NCBI GenBank assembly: GCA_018806915.1 | Contig: JAGKQI010000052.1 | Coordinates: 868,001 to 932,000 of the forward strand | Direction of reading: 5' to 3' | Origin: Phytophthora colocasiae | Lineage: Eukaryota > Oomycota > Peronosporomycetes > Peronosporales > Peronosporaceae | DNA: 64,000 bases | Shown: positions 53,458 through 63,784 of the stretch, piece after piece | How the letters are laid out: each line of letters begins with the position of its first letter | Numbering within the stretch: the stretch's first letter is position 1 | Program-made: the position numbers and the translations under genes | The notes under the pieces: model-generated | What the model was told of the DNA's origin: nothing | Databases searched by the model: none | What the model saw: only the letters and a program-made list of their open reading frames with translations

Positions 53458-53957
53458 AGAAACGTTTAGGTTTCTTCTTCTCCACAGCACCTCCTTTGGT
53501 CGAAGCGTTTGCATACAGCACGCCGCAGTTGATGATCTTAACCTCAGCCTTGGGACTTCCGGAGCGTCTCCCGCAACGAAGTCATCCAGGCTCATACCCG
53601 AGTGAAACCCTGGAACTAGTTTCGCAACGTGAGACTGGCCTTGGTTGTAGAGCGCGTTCACTTCTTTTTTACCCAGTGCCGAGATAGCCTCCAGCAGGTC
53701 ATCACCCGACTTTCCATGGAGCTTCGCTGCTGCTGCCATCTTCTTCGTCATCGTCGAAAAGATCATCGTCGTTGACAAGACCATCGTCGTCGGAAAGATC
53801 ATCGTCTTCCTTATGAATCCTCAGAGAACGAGTATTTTCGAAACTCTGGTGAACGTTGGTCGATTTCACAACATTCACAGCACTCCCGTCACTGGCTGCA
53901 GTGAAATCCAGGCCGGCGACAAAGTGCTGCCATGAGGAGAATAAAACTTAGACGCAT
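53458..53957 (-). pseudogene. RxLR effector fused to a cyclophilin 3' fragment
   Basis: The ATG at 53957 begins the family leader (MRLSFILLMAA), but a 2-base deletion shifts the frame within the signal peptide. Further on, RSLR is still encoded and the acidic run is enlarged, while about 42 bases that include EER and the MADKAR stretch are deleted. The C-terminal domain is then recognisable (GKSGDDLLEAIS, ALGKKEVNAL) up to SLDDFVA. At about 53571 the sequence switches to a copy of the last part of a cyclophilin gene (matching 55493-55610), starting at the codons for [10 protein letters not shown], but in another frame. It is non-functional. Confidence 0.88.
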
Positions 53958-53964
53958 GGTTTCT

Positions 53965-54130
53965 TGGGAGGGTCTTGGGGAGGAGGTTGGTACTTGTGAA
54001 GCAAATTGCAAACTGAGCGTGAATCAATTGCTCCGTAGTCCGGATCGGGGAAATGTGAGGCTTATTGGTGGTTGATGTTGTAAGGACAGCCTTGGGGGAT
54101 CGCGAAATCAGTGTTTACAGATAATCACAT
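53965..54130 (-). promoter_or_regulatory. Promoter of the chimeric effector pseudogene
   Basis: The minus strand gives GCTCAGTTTGCAATTTGC and the leader TTCACAAGTACCAACC, matching the intact gene at 19045-19105 and the orphan copy at 52801-52960. Confidence 0.7.
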
Positions 54131-54451
54131 GATGGGAGTCCGTTGATCAAGCGATGTCGGCAGCACAATCTCGTGTAAGCTTTCTTTTGGCTCCAGTGGT
54201 AGGTAACCTTGGTTGTATCAATACGTGCACAGAGTAAACAAACAACCACGACCAAAGCCTGAAGCAGAGCTTTCTATTCCGATTGGGGTTGCATTCCGTA
54301 CTGAATAGCTGACGATGGGTTGGCTACTCCAGTCGGGCTTTATCTGCTACAGAACTTGCATTACTTCAAGGCGTACTGTAATGTCAGGTAATGTCAGACC
54401 TCGTCATGAGAAATGTGCCAAATGAAATCCTTCCGATAGATTAAGGCAACC
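54131..54451. other. Intergenic
   Basis: Nothing recognised. Confidence 0.4.
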
Positions 54452-55002
54452 AGGGTTCGTAACTATTGCCGATATTGGCAATATCATATTGCCATAATTT
54501 ATTGCTCCTCAACCCCAATAACATGCAATTTTTTACACAGGTCAATCTTGGCTATAGCCAAATGTCGTTGACATGTGTGGTTGTTTTGGCAATGGATGGT
54601 AGCGAGAACTATCGCCAAACGGGTAGTGTGGCCACGTTTGCACACAGGGCACACGGGTTATTACAGTTGCTTGTCATTTCCTAACTGAAATACTACTGTA
54701 GTGTATTATATCAGTTGATTTGTGTGTTGTATCGAGGAAATCGGACTATGACTTGTGTGTGTTGGTCGGAGAGGTTGGACGCGGTGGGAGGGTTCTCGAG
54801 GTAACCCCCCCTCCTGAATCCACGCGCATCGACAGCAACCAACTCGTTCAAAAGTACTCATGAGAAAAGACGACATAGTGTCACAATTCATGTGACCTAC
54901 TGACTTGGTTGACATTGTCGAAAAATGTGGCAATAACTCAATTATTTATTGGCTTGGATGAAGGCCTCCAATCCGTATGATATTGTATTTTTCCTATCCC
55001 TG
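54452..55002. mobile_element. hAT-type MITE (second copy)
   Basis: 551 bp, CAGGGTTCGTAACTATTG to TTTTTCCTATCCCTG, flanked by the 8-base duplication AAGGCAAC (54444-54451 and 55003-55010). It is inverted and about 95 percent alike by eye relative to 35477-36032. No coding capacity. Confidence 0.93.
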
Positions 55003-55010
55003 AAGGCAAC

Positions 55011-55319
55011 ACAGCAAGTTTGAGGCCCCCATGTCAATCACGTACACATATCGAGAAAGCTTCTGGACGGCTCCACACCAACATATCACCATGATTATCA
55101 TGGTATAATAAGACAAAAGCTATAGTCGCCGCTCAGGCACTACCATTCACTCAAGAGAATGTGCAACATTCAGTCGTCATCGTCTTAAACTGATAAACAG
55201 CGATATGACATTCGTATCACACACCACACTACCACATTGAAAAGTGCAATATCAATCCAGTAGAGAAAGGTGGCGTTTTGCAGTTCTTGGTTTCGCTTAC
55301 TTCCTCTTCAAAAAGCCGC
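55011..55319. other. 3' flank of cyclophilin gene
   Basis: 309 bases with no gene seen; A/T-rich. Confidence 0.4.
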
Positions 55320-56365
55320 TTACTCCTTAGACTCGGGCTTCTTCAGCTCCTTTTCAAGACGAGCTGTCTCGTGCTTGATCTCGACCATCAACTGCTCGTA
55401 CATGGTTGGGTCCAGCTGATCCTTCTGCGCTACAAAGTTGCCCTCAATCTCACGAAGTGAGTCAAGTCGTTCCTGCATCTCCTCGCGTGTCAAACGTTTA
55501 GGTTCCTTCTTCTCCACAGCACCTCCTTGGGTTGAGGCGTTTGCATCCAGTACTCCACAGTTGATGATCTTAACCTCAGCCTTGGGACTTCCAGAGCGTC
55601 TCCCACAGCTCGAAATGATGTCCACAACGTCCATCCCATCCAACACACGTCCAAACACTACGTGTTTGCCATCCAGCCACGGGGTGTCACCCGTGCAAAT
55701 GAAGAACTGACTGCCGTTCGTGTTGGCACCAGCATTGGCCATACTCAGCGTTCCAGGACCGGCATGAGGCACACCCAAGTCCTCATCATCAAATCGACGA
55801 CCAAAAATTGACTCTCCACCACGTCCATTGTTCAGAGTGAAGTCACCTCCTTGAATCCTAAAAAAACAAAAAAATATTAGTGTAAAACTTTACTAAAAAA
55901 AAATATAACAATATCATACATAAATCCAGGGATGATCCGGTGGAAGCTTGAGCCCTTGTACCAGAGCGGAGGACCAGCTTTCGACGCTCCTTTCTCTCCA
56001 GTACACAAAGCTCGGAAGTTCTCCACTGTACGAGGCTGCACTTCTCCATACAGTCCCATGACAATTTTACCCACGTAATCGTCATTAATTCCGATATCGA
56101 AGAATACTTTATCCGTCACAATGAGTTCTCCTTTATAAGGTTTTGATCCACCCACAGCCTTGACACCTGTGAGCTCTTCCAGGGACGGGAAGGGGCCGAA
56201 GAAGTAGCCAATAGCATAACCACCGCCAAACATGGCCGCAAGACCCAGCGACGCCTTCTGCAGCGATGTAAGACCTGATGGAGGACTAGGAGGGGAAGAG
56301 GAAGAGCTGAAAGCTGCAGCCCTGCGCAGGCAAAGGCGCGGTGTACGCAGCAATAGCGACGCCAT
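55320..56365 (-). CDS. Organelle-type cyclophilin with C-terminal coiled coil, two exons
   Basis: Exon 1 is 56365-55920 and exon 2 is 55857-55320, with a 62-base GT-AG intron rich in T; the product is 327 residues. An upstream in-frame ATG at 56389 is possible. The N-terminus is rich in Arg, Ala and Ser without acidic residues ([19 protein letters not shown]), which fits a mitochondrial presequence, and a hydrophobic stretch follows at about residues 44-60. The isomerase domain has all key residues: [22 protein letters not shown] and [10 protein letters not shown]. The last 75 residues are a Glu/Lys-rich coiled coil. It catalyses proline isomerisation. Its 3' coding part was copied into the effector chimera at 53458. 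Confidence 0.88.
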
Positions 56366-56613
56366 CACGAAAGATTGATACTGAGCCACACAATATATTT
56401 AAGTATACCGGTATTGTCACAATACTATTGTATTTTTGCCAATACATGTACCATTCAATATATTGTTTTAAGACTCCAATACTATTGTTGCTGTTGCCGT
56501 AACAATACTATTGTTGCGCATGAAGAGACGTGCCTCTTCATGCGCAACAGTTCCTACCACTTCATTGCCGAGTATTCACGCTGTTTCGCCGCAGTGATTC
56601 GCCGTACGTGTTG
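56366..56613. promoter_or_regulatory. Divergent promoter with perfect 15-bp inverted repeat
   Basis: 248 bases between the cyclophilin and GPCR-PIPK start codons. The motif AATACTATTG occurs three times (about 56421, 56478 and 56505). GTTGCGCATGAAGAG at 56513-56527 is repeated in inverse at 56534-56548 with a 6-base spacer. The hairpin lies about 65 bases before the GPCR-PIPK start. Confidence 0.65.
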
Positions 56614-59539
56614 ATGACGCCGGCAGCTGTAGATGTGAGCTTGGATGACGACGAGTTGCGTCCGCCCTCGCTCATTAACGGACCATCGCAAGCAGCTACA
56701 GCTCATAAAGTGAATGATACAGAGGAGATGGCACCTCCTACAGCTCCCAGTCCACGTAACAGCACGAATGCACAACTCTCTCCAGCTGCAGAGCCTGGTG
56801 TTCGAGTGGTAGCAGATTTACTACGTGCACCATCTGCAGCAGCTCAAAAAAGCCAATTGGTTATGTCCCTTGGGGTTTTTCTACTGTCCATTTCACTCGG
56901 GGCGAGTGCGTTGTGCTTTTACGACGAGATTTTTTATGCAACTGGGATACAGAGTGGCCTCTTGTTGGGATCTGTTGGTTCGCTCTCCATGTGTGCTGTG
57001 ATCATTGGGTCTTATGTCAAAACCAAGTGGTATCGCCGTCACATGCACACTTTACTACTGAATCTGGCACTTTGTGAGTTTTGTTTGGCCATTTCGTTCT
57101 TACTGGAGCCAGCGTGGAATCACTTAGGTGCTGGCGTTGGAAGTGATCTCTCCTGTCGATGGGTGCGTATTATTATGGACTTGGTAATGTATTTTTTTTA
57201 TTTTACACTAATTAGTTTACAGTTATCTACAGCCAGAGAGTACCTCATAATGTGTTCCACCGCCTGGACGACCTGTACGGCGCTTGATTTATACTACTTG
57301 GTACGTACAAGTTCATTCTCATGTAAGGAAGGGATATTAATTCTCTAATTCTTGTGAAAAAAAAAAGATGACAAATCCGTTCACTTCACCACGACTGAAT
57401 CGCCATAAGTACCAGGGAATTGCACACATTACGGCCCTCGCCAGTGCAGTCATCATGTGTGTGTCCAATAGTTTTGGGTCTCCTGTAGCTGTTGGCAATT
57501 TCTGCTGGGTAGGAGCTGATACTCAAGCACGAAGCGACCACATCAGCTACAAGAACCCAAGCGGATCGACTACAGGCATTTGGGTGTTCATCGTCACCCC
57601 AGCAACAATCTCAATGGTTGCTAATCTGTATGTGACGTTGGTTTCTTACGGTCGATTTCGACGAGGAGTATCTGCTACATTGAACAACCGTCGGGTTTTA
57701 CTACGTGAAGGTTTCTTGACGACTGTGACGCTCATCGCCTACTCCGGATTGTTGTGGGGGGTATATGGCGCATACTGGTTAACTCCTTCAGTCACACAAG
57801 CTCGAAGACTCTCTCGTCTATTTGCTTTCTTGCTCTCATATCGTGGTAGTGTTCCCTTCATCCTCTGGTGTCTATACAACCGTCCAAAACACAAGAAGCG
57901 GAAGTCCAAACCTGGTGTTGTGGTCGATGGTACTGCAAGAGAATCACAGATTTCGAGTGTGGAGGAAGAAGACGATGAAGACGACGATGCTGTTCGTCCA
58001 CAGATGAATCTGGCACTGCTGGACGAGTTGGTGTTCTACACTACGCACGGAATCGCTAAAACTGTTCGGATAACTAGTACATTGGGGCAATATCCTTCTG
58101 CAGCACAATCTCCACACTCGGCCTCACGAATTGAGCAGACAGAACACTCTGAACGTGGACCAACGCAGTATTCGTTCATGGTTCAACCCTCCCCCGAAGA
58201 CACCGCCTGGAACCAATGTCGATTCACAGCGTTCCGTCCGGTTGAATTCCAGCGTATTCGTCGGTTTTACGGTATTCAGGAGGACGTGTATCTCTCGTCT
58301 CTCGAGTCGTGCACCACCCCGAAGGTCAGTGAAGGTGCTAGTGGTTCTTTCGTGTATTACTCATCGGATCGCAGTTTTGTGGTTAAATCTCTGACCCGAT
58401 CGGAGAGTATTTTCCTGCATGGAATCCTGACCGAGTATACACAATACATCGAGGATCAAAACCGAGAAAGCTTCCTGACGCGGTTTTTAGGCAGCTATTG
58501 CGTGGAATTATACGGTCGTCCGACGTATTTCGTGGTCATGGAGAACGTATTCGACGTTCAGCAGGGGATTTCCATTCACCAGCGCTACGATATCAAAGGA
58601 TCTTGGGTCGATCGCAACGCCCAGAAGCCTCGTAAAGGTGCTGAAGCCACCTGTCGACACTGTAACCTCAGTTTCCGTTGCGGTGGCTCGAATACTCGCT
58701 CCAATTCAGCCGAAGGCGACAGATTTCGTCGAAATGTCTGTCCGAATCGAGCAGGGGCCCCACACGAGCCTAACGTCGTACTTAAGGACATGGATCTCAC
58801 GATGAAGCTGCGTTTCGGGAAAAACGCAGGACGGAAGCTCCTTGCACAGCTCATGAGAGACAGCGACTTCTTGTGTGCACATGGCGTCATGGACTACTCG
58901 TTGCTCTTGGGCGTGATCGAGGTAAGTTATTTAGTAAATCGGCACAATATCCTCACAAGGGACGGGAGTGTCTTCTTGCCACCCGACAGCTTCACTGGGA
59001 AGCCAGAGGAGATGTCATTTGAGGGTGAAACTACCGAACGAGTCAAGCAATCCACACAATGTCTACGTGCTGCGGAAGTGGTGATCGGTCCAGGGTTCTA
59101 CTACATCGGAGTTATTGATATGTTACAGACGTGGAACTGGTCCAAACGGATCGAACGCTTCATGAAGACTATCATTTTCCGAAAAGACCCGGACGGGATC
59201 TCCGCTATGCCTCCCAAGCCGTATCGCGACCGATTCCATCGTAAATTACGCGAAATTATCCACCTCGGCCACAACTCAAGCATTGTGTCATCCGTACCAG
59301 CAACTGTGGAGGACTCTAATGACTATAGAGGAGGGGTCGATGGTGGTGTATTGAAGACGGAACTTGGAGACGACGAATACGACCGAATGACGCACATCAG
59401 GCCACGCGGAGTCGCACTTCCACCCAAAGACCACACGACCACGCCATCAAGTAAAGAAAACCAGCAACTGCGTACTGATAGTGGAGATATCCGTATAACA
59501 CCTTCGGCTCAAGGACACGTACTCGGAAGCAGCGTGTAA
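56614..59539 (+). CDS. GPCR-phosphatidylinositol-phosphate kinase fusion (GK type)
   Basis: Exon 1 is 56614-57300 and exon 2 is 57368-59539, with a 67-base GT-AG intron; the product is 952 residues. The N-terminal half has about seven hydrophobic helices: four before the intron (from LVMSLGVFLLSISL) and the others after it, with a Cys-containing extracellular loop. The kinase domain (about residues 505-865) shows the G-loop GASGS, the ATP-site VVKSL, YDIKGSWVDR, VMDYSLLLGV and the substrate/metal region IGVIDMLQTW. It should phosphorylate phosphoinositides in response to a ligand at the receptor half. The fusion is a hallmark of oomycetes (GK1 to GK12 in Phytophthora) and is rare elsewhere. 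The start at 56614 gives a short acidic cytosolic or extracellular lead. Confidence 0.93.
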
Positions 59540-59786
59540 TCTATATCTATAAACTACATAAGTAGTAGTGGCCACAACGGCCAGTGTTCTTGTTTACCCA
59601 TTTCAAGGAGTGTTTACTCTTGTCAACGTCAACTTGACACAGTGCTAGAGTGGCTTTGCCCCCTTGATTCATTTCGGTAGTTGTTCAAGGTGGCGAAGCT
59701 GACGTTGAAGTTATCGCACTGCGAATGGATCAGATAGCTCACTTTTAAACTTACCATCAACCTCGAAAGCGCTTCCAGTCAAGAGA
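59540..59786. promoter_or_regulatory. Upstream region of GH3 gene
   Basis: TTCATTTCGGTAGTTGTTC (about 59670) and CTCACTTTTAAACTTACC (about 59738) resemble oomycete initiators, the second nearer the start codon. No TATA box. Confidence 0.45.
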
Positions 59787-62114
59787 ATGTTCAAGACGTG
59801 GCTACCTTTGTGGATCGCTCTAAGCCTCGGTAGCTGTGTCACTGCTGACGAATGGGACAGTCATGTGGACGCTCTCATGACCAACTTGTCCACCATTGAC
59901 ATCGTCGGTCAGATGACTCAAATCGCCTCTTACTGGTTAGTCAACGACACATACCAGCTCGACGAAGACGCTATACGGGAATATGCTACTGCTCACGTTG
60001 GCGCGTACCTGAGTCCTCCGATGATCGCGTACGGCGAGATCAACGGGTCGTGGGGCTGGACCACCGCGGAAATGCGTGCGTTCGTCTCGCGTGTCCAGCA
60101 GATCGCGATGGAGGAGAACGGCGGTCACCCGATCCTCTACGGCATGGACGCTGTGCACGGTAGTGCTTTACTAACCGATACGGTCTTCTTCGGCCAACAG
60201 ATCAACGGCGCTGCGTCATTTAACCCTGATCTGGTGTACGAACAAGGCCGCATCACTGCACGCGACGCACTCGCAGCCGGCGTGCCCTGGGTCTTCAGTC
60301 CTGTCCTCGATATTTCGCATAACCCGCTGTGGCCACGGACGTACGAGACGTTCGGTGAAGACCCTTATCTTACTGCAGTGCTGGGGGACGCCATTGTCCG
60401 TGGACTGCAGAGCAACAACCAGTCTGCGGCGTGCTTCAAGCACTGGATCGGATACTCGTGGACGGATACTGGGCATGACACGGACGGTGTCACGATCTCG
60501 GATTTCGACCTTCTCAACACGTTCCTCCCTGCATTCAAGGCGGTTATTGATGCTGGGGTTCTGACAGGAATGGAGAATTACATCTCGGTTAATGGTGTCC
60601 CGGTTATTGAGAACACGAAGCTGATGACGAAACTCTTGCGGGACGACGTCGGGTTCTCCGGTATGATGGTGACGGATTTCTACGAAATCAACGACCTGCA
60701 TGTGTTCCATCGCACCGCTCGCACAACGGACGAAGCTACAAAGCTCTCATTGGAGCGCACATCCATTGATCTGAGCATGACAGGCTTCGGGTGGACATTT
60801 ACGAACGGCACGAACGTGTTGATTGAAGAGAATCCCAAAATTCTTGACCGCCTGAAGGAATCCGTTCGACGGATCTTGACGTTGAAGTTAAAGCTGGGGC
60901 TGTACGACAACCCCGTGCCGGGCGAAGAGAACCTGGCGCTGGTTGGCAACGACCAAGACGTCGCTGCTGCATTGGAATTGGCTCGAGAGTCCATTGTTCT
61001 ACTGCAAAACAACGACAGTACTCTCCCTCTTCCTGCTAACGCATCGGTGTTTCTAACTGGGCCAAGTGCCGATAACATTGGATACCAGTGCGGCGGGTGG
61101 ACGTTGATCGGACAAGGGGTTCCCGGTAACGACATGTACACCTTCGGATCTTCCGTACGCCAAAGCTTCGAGTCGATGATTGGCAACGACTCATTCATGT
61201 ACTTCCAAGGACTGAATATCACTGGAGAATACACTGACGAAGACTTGGAAACTGCGAAGATGCACGCCAGCAAAGCAGAATACACAGTGGCTGTCATTGG
61301 CGAGGAGAACTACGAAGAAAAGAACGGAGATATCGATGATTTGACTCTTCCTGTCGGACAAATTGAGTACGTGAATGCTCTGGCAGCTACTGGCACGAAG
61401 GTTATCCTCGTTTTGTTTGAAGGTCGTCCCCGTCTTCTTCAAAATCTGCCTCAAAACGTCTACGCAGTAATTGACGGGTTGCTCCCTTGTGAACTGGGAG
61501 GTCAAGCCATTGTGGAGATTCTTTACGGAAAGGTGAACCCGAGCGGTAGACTACCGATCACTTACCCGAAGGCTACGGGTAACGTCCTAATTCCGTACCG
61601 CCACCGCGTGACAACGAAGTGCAAGTCGGGCGACTACTGCGAAATGCAATGGGATTTCGGCTCTGGTCTTAGCTACACTGAGTTCACGTACTCGAATCTG
61701 ACGCTGAGCACGACCAATGTTACCTCGAGCTTGCAGTCTCTGGATGTATCAGTGACAGTGACGAACTCTGGCAGCAGAGCAGGGAAAGAGACGGTGATGT
61801 TGTTCCTAACTCAGCCGTATCGCTCCATCTCCGTGCCAGAAGTGAAACAGCTAAAGAAGTTCTCCAAGATCAGTCTGGAGGTGGGTGAGTCGCAGACGAT
61901 GACGTTTACTTTGACGTCGGCCGACTGGAGCGTGTACTACCCTCAGATTGGAAAGGGGTTGAGGCTGGTGGCGGAGGATTCGGACTATGTGATCGCGATC
62001 AAACCCGAGACGGACTGCGATGTGTACAACGAGACTGCGGTAGCGAATCCGCTGTGTGCGACGTTCACTTTGGCTACCGGTGAGTATCCCTTCGGGTCGT
62101 TTGTGGCGGAGTAA
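59787..62114 (+). CDS. Secreted GH3 beta-glucosidase
   Basis: 775 residues in one exon. Signal peptide (residues 1-20, MFKTWLPLWIALSLGSC, then VTADEWDS). The glycoside hydrolase family 3 N-terminal barrel runs to about residue 365: GMDAVHGSALL, FKHWIGYS and the nucleophile motif GMMVTDFYE, with Asp297 (codon 60675-60677). The C-terminal sandwich domain (about 390-610) carries IVLLQNNDSTLPLP and GEENYEEKNGD, and a fibronectin-III-like domain ends the protein. It should release glucose from beta-linked disaccharides outside the cell, helping to digest plant wall or beta-glucan. Subfamily and exact substrate cannot be read. It neighbours the AA17-like genes, so this end of the window is enriched for wall-active enzymes. 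Confidence 0.92.
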   Translation: MFKTWLPLWIALSLGSCVTADEWDSHVDALMTNLSTIDIVGQMTQIASYWLVNDTYQLDEDAIREYATAHVGAYLSPPMIAYGEINGSWGWTTAEMRAFVSRVQQIAMEENGGHPILYGMDAVHGSALLTDTVFFGQQINGAASFNPDLVYEQGRITARDALAAGVPWVFSPVLDISHNPLWPRTYETFGEDPYLTAVLGDAIVRGLQSNNQSAACFKHWIGYSWTDTGHDTDGVTISDFDLLNTFLPAFKAVIDAGVLTGMENYISVNGVPVIENTKLMTKLLRDDVGFSGMMVTDFYEINDLHVFHRTARTTDEATKLSLERTSIDLSMTGFGWTFTNGTNVLIEENPKILDRLKESVRRILTLKLKLGLYDNPVPGEENLALVGNDQDVAAALELARESIVLLQNNDSTLPLPANASVFLTGPSADNIGYQCGGWTLIGQGVPGNDMYTFGSSVRQSFESMIGNDSFMYFQGLNITGEYTDEDLETAKMHASKAEYTVAVIGEENYEEKNGDIDDLTLPVGQIEYVNALAATGTKVILVLFEGRPRLLQNLPQNVYAVIDGLLPCELGGQAIVEILYGKVNPSGRLPITYPKATGNVLIPYRHRVTTKCKSGDYCEMQWDFGSGLSYTEFTYSNLTLSTTNVTSSLQSLDVSVTVTNSGSRAGKETVMLFLTQPYRSISVPEVKQLKKFSKISLEVGESQTMTFTLTSADWSVYYPQIGKGLRLVAEDSDYVIAIKPETDCDVYNETAVANPLCATFTLATGEYPFGSFVAE

Positions 62115-62792
62115 GAATGACAATTGAGTCGTGATGCTATGAAAAATCAACAAGACTGTTGTGTGTTCTTGCTTTTTCGTCGTACCTACTCTAAATCCTC
62201 CGCTGTTTGTTTTTGCTCTATCAAAACGCGTCATGTAAAAGCAGAGCTTTCTAATAACCAACCGGCTTCGTGGAAAGGTTCAAGGTTCCAGTGTGCTGGC
62301 GCGTGCGTCGACACGCTACACGAAAGTATTCGACCAGTGTACTAATAATCGACAGATACATGTAAAAGCCACCAACATGTTTACAGTAATTGCATGGAGT
62401 GAGTTTTTTTACAGCACGGGAGGATGGTAGCGTAACTTTATACATGTACCATGTACATGCAGCCTTGCTAGTTATCACTGATAACCTATCAGTATCCCTA
62501 TGCTATGGTAGTTCTGTAGTAGATCTCTGGAAGCGACAAACACTTACAACTGTGTTTCATTTTATTTGAGCTACCGTGGTTTTGTCCTTGAATTTCAAAT
62601 CTCTTTTCCAGATCATGGAGAAACATGGCGTGCTGGAAGCCTTGGTTCAAGACGAACAGAAGAAATTGTAGACTGCGGCTGGTGGCTATTATACCAGCTA
62701 CAGTACATGTGCATGTGTGGTAAAGTTCCTTAGAAGCTTCCACTTTGCTTTTTGCCGTCCGTTCACCAGTCACAAGTCCCTCAATTGGCCCA
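62115..62792. other. Intergenic between GH3 and AA17-like gene
   Basis: Contains the GH3 3' flank and the upstream sequence of the gene at 62793; CCTCAATTGGCCCAATGG just before the start is pyrimidine-poor, and no core promoter could be fixed. Nothing else seen. Confidence 0.4.
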
Positions 62793-63596
62793 ATGGTTCA
62801 TTCGTTCGCGCTGACTTTCGCCGTTGCTTCAACTCTATCGAGCTTGGCACTGCTTGACTCTATGGCTGAAGCTCACCAGATTGTTTTGCTTCCGGAACCT
62901 CAATGGACGACCAACGACAAGGACACCAAGTACAACCCGCTTGCTTTCCTCGAGAACCAAGGAGTTAAAACTCAGGAGGACTTTGCCTCCTGGCGTACGG
63001 AAAACAACTACAAATCCCTTCGTGACTTCATGGACAACGCCAAGTACACCGTCACAGACGGTGCCGACTTCTCTTGTGGGTTTACCGACCCGAAGGGTAC
63101 GCCGCAGCCCATTCCGGCCGGCAACGCCATGCGCTCCACTGGTACACACACGACGGTCCGTGTGAGGTGTGGCTTGATGACACGATGGTGCTGGACGGTG
63201 ACAACTGTCATGAGAAGTTCCCCGGTAAGGACTACACGGTGGACTACTCGTCTTGCAAGGGCACGTGCACGCTTCGCTGGTATTGGCTGGGTATCCGTTT
63301 CTTGAAGAACCAGTACTCGTGGCAAGTGTACAAGGAGTGCATTCCCCTGTCCGGATCGGGTGGAACGGATGCCGACACCACCTGCTGGGTCGGGAGAAAC
63401 GGAGTCAAGAACCTCGAATTCTGAATCGGGTACGACGACTCAGGCGACGCCAGCACCGGAGTCTCCGTCGACAAACAATCAGGAGACGTTGAACAATCCC
63501 GCTACGGAAGCACCGACGTGGGGGACCCCTTCTGCTAACTCTCCGCAAACCTGGGGTTCGCCTACGACGTGGGGACAGCGCAAGCTGCGAAAATAA
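62793..63596 (+). pseudogene. AA17-like copper mono-oxygenase, two compensating frameshifts
   Basis: The ATG at 62793 gives a signal peptide ending MAEA, and His28 becomes the mature N-terminus (62874-62876), as in histidine-brace mono-oxygenases. The frame continues through LLPEPQWTTND and the cysteine-rich core to about 63138, where one base is missing relative to the paralogue at 42644 (GGTAC against GGTTAC). The second part (THDGPCEVWLDD to YSWQVYKECIPL) is in another frame until about 63355, where an extra base restores the first. A Ser/Thr/Pro-rich tail then runs to RKLRK and the stop at 63594-63596. The two lesions compensate, so about 75 codons are wrong. Sequencing error cannot be excluded. 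Confidence 0.72.
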
Positions 63597-63784
63597 ATGG
63601 AGGCGTGCTGCCAACCGAAAAAATTTGTTCGAGTGGACCTCGTTTAGCGTTAAACTGTCAATGTCACGTTCAAAGCACCAGTTACGTTTTACTCACAGTA
63701 TGCAGTAGACAGATTGGTTTTGCTCAACTCTGCCATTCGAGTTGATCAAGAATCTTTCTATACGAAAGTAAAAGCAAACCTAAC
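63597..63784. other. Convergent spacer between two AA17-like genes
   Basis: Nothing recognised; the genes face each other 188 bases apart. Confidence 0.4.

Noticed and set aside
57184..57222. 39-base GT-AG intron in GPCR-PIPK exon 1
   Set aside because: The sequence encodes a plausible transmembrane helix in frame, and 39 bases is very short for an intron.
58922..58959. GTAAGT-started intron in the kinase domain
   Set aside because: It ends in AAG rather than a pyrimidine-AG, is 38 bases and would break the frame; reading through is open.
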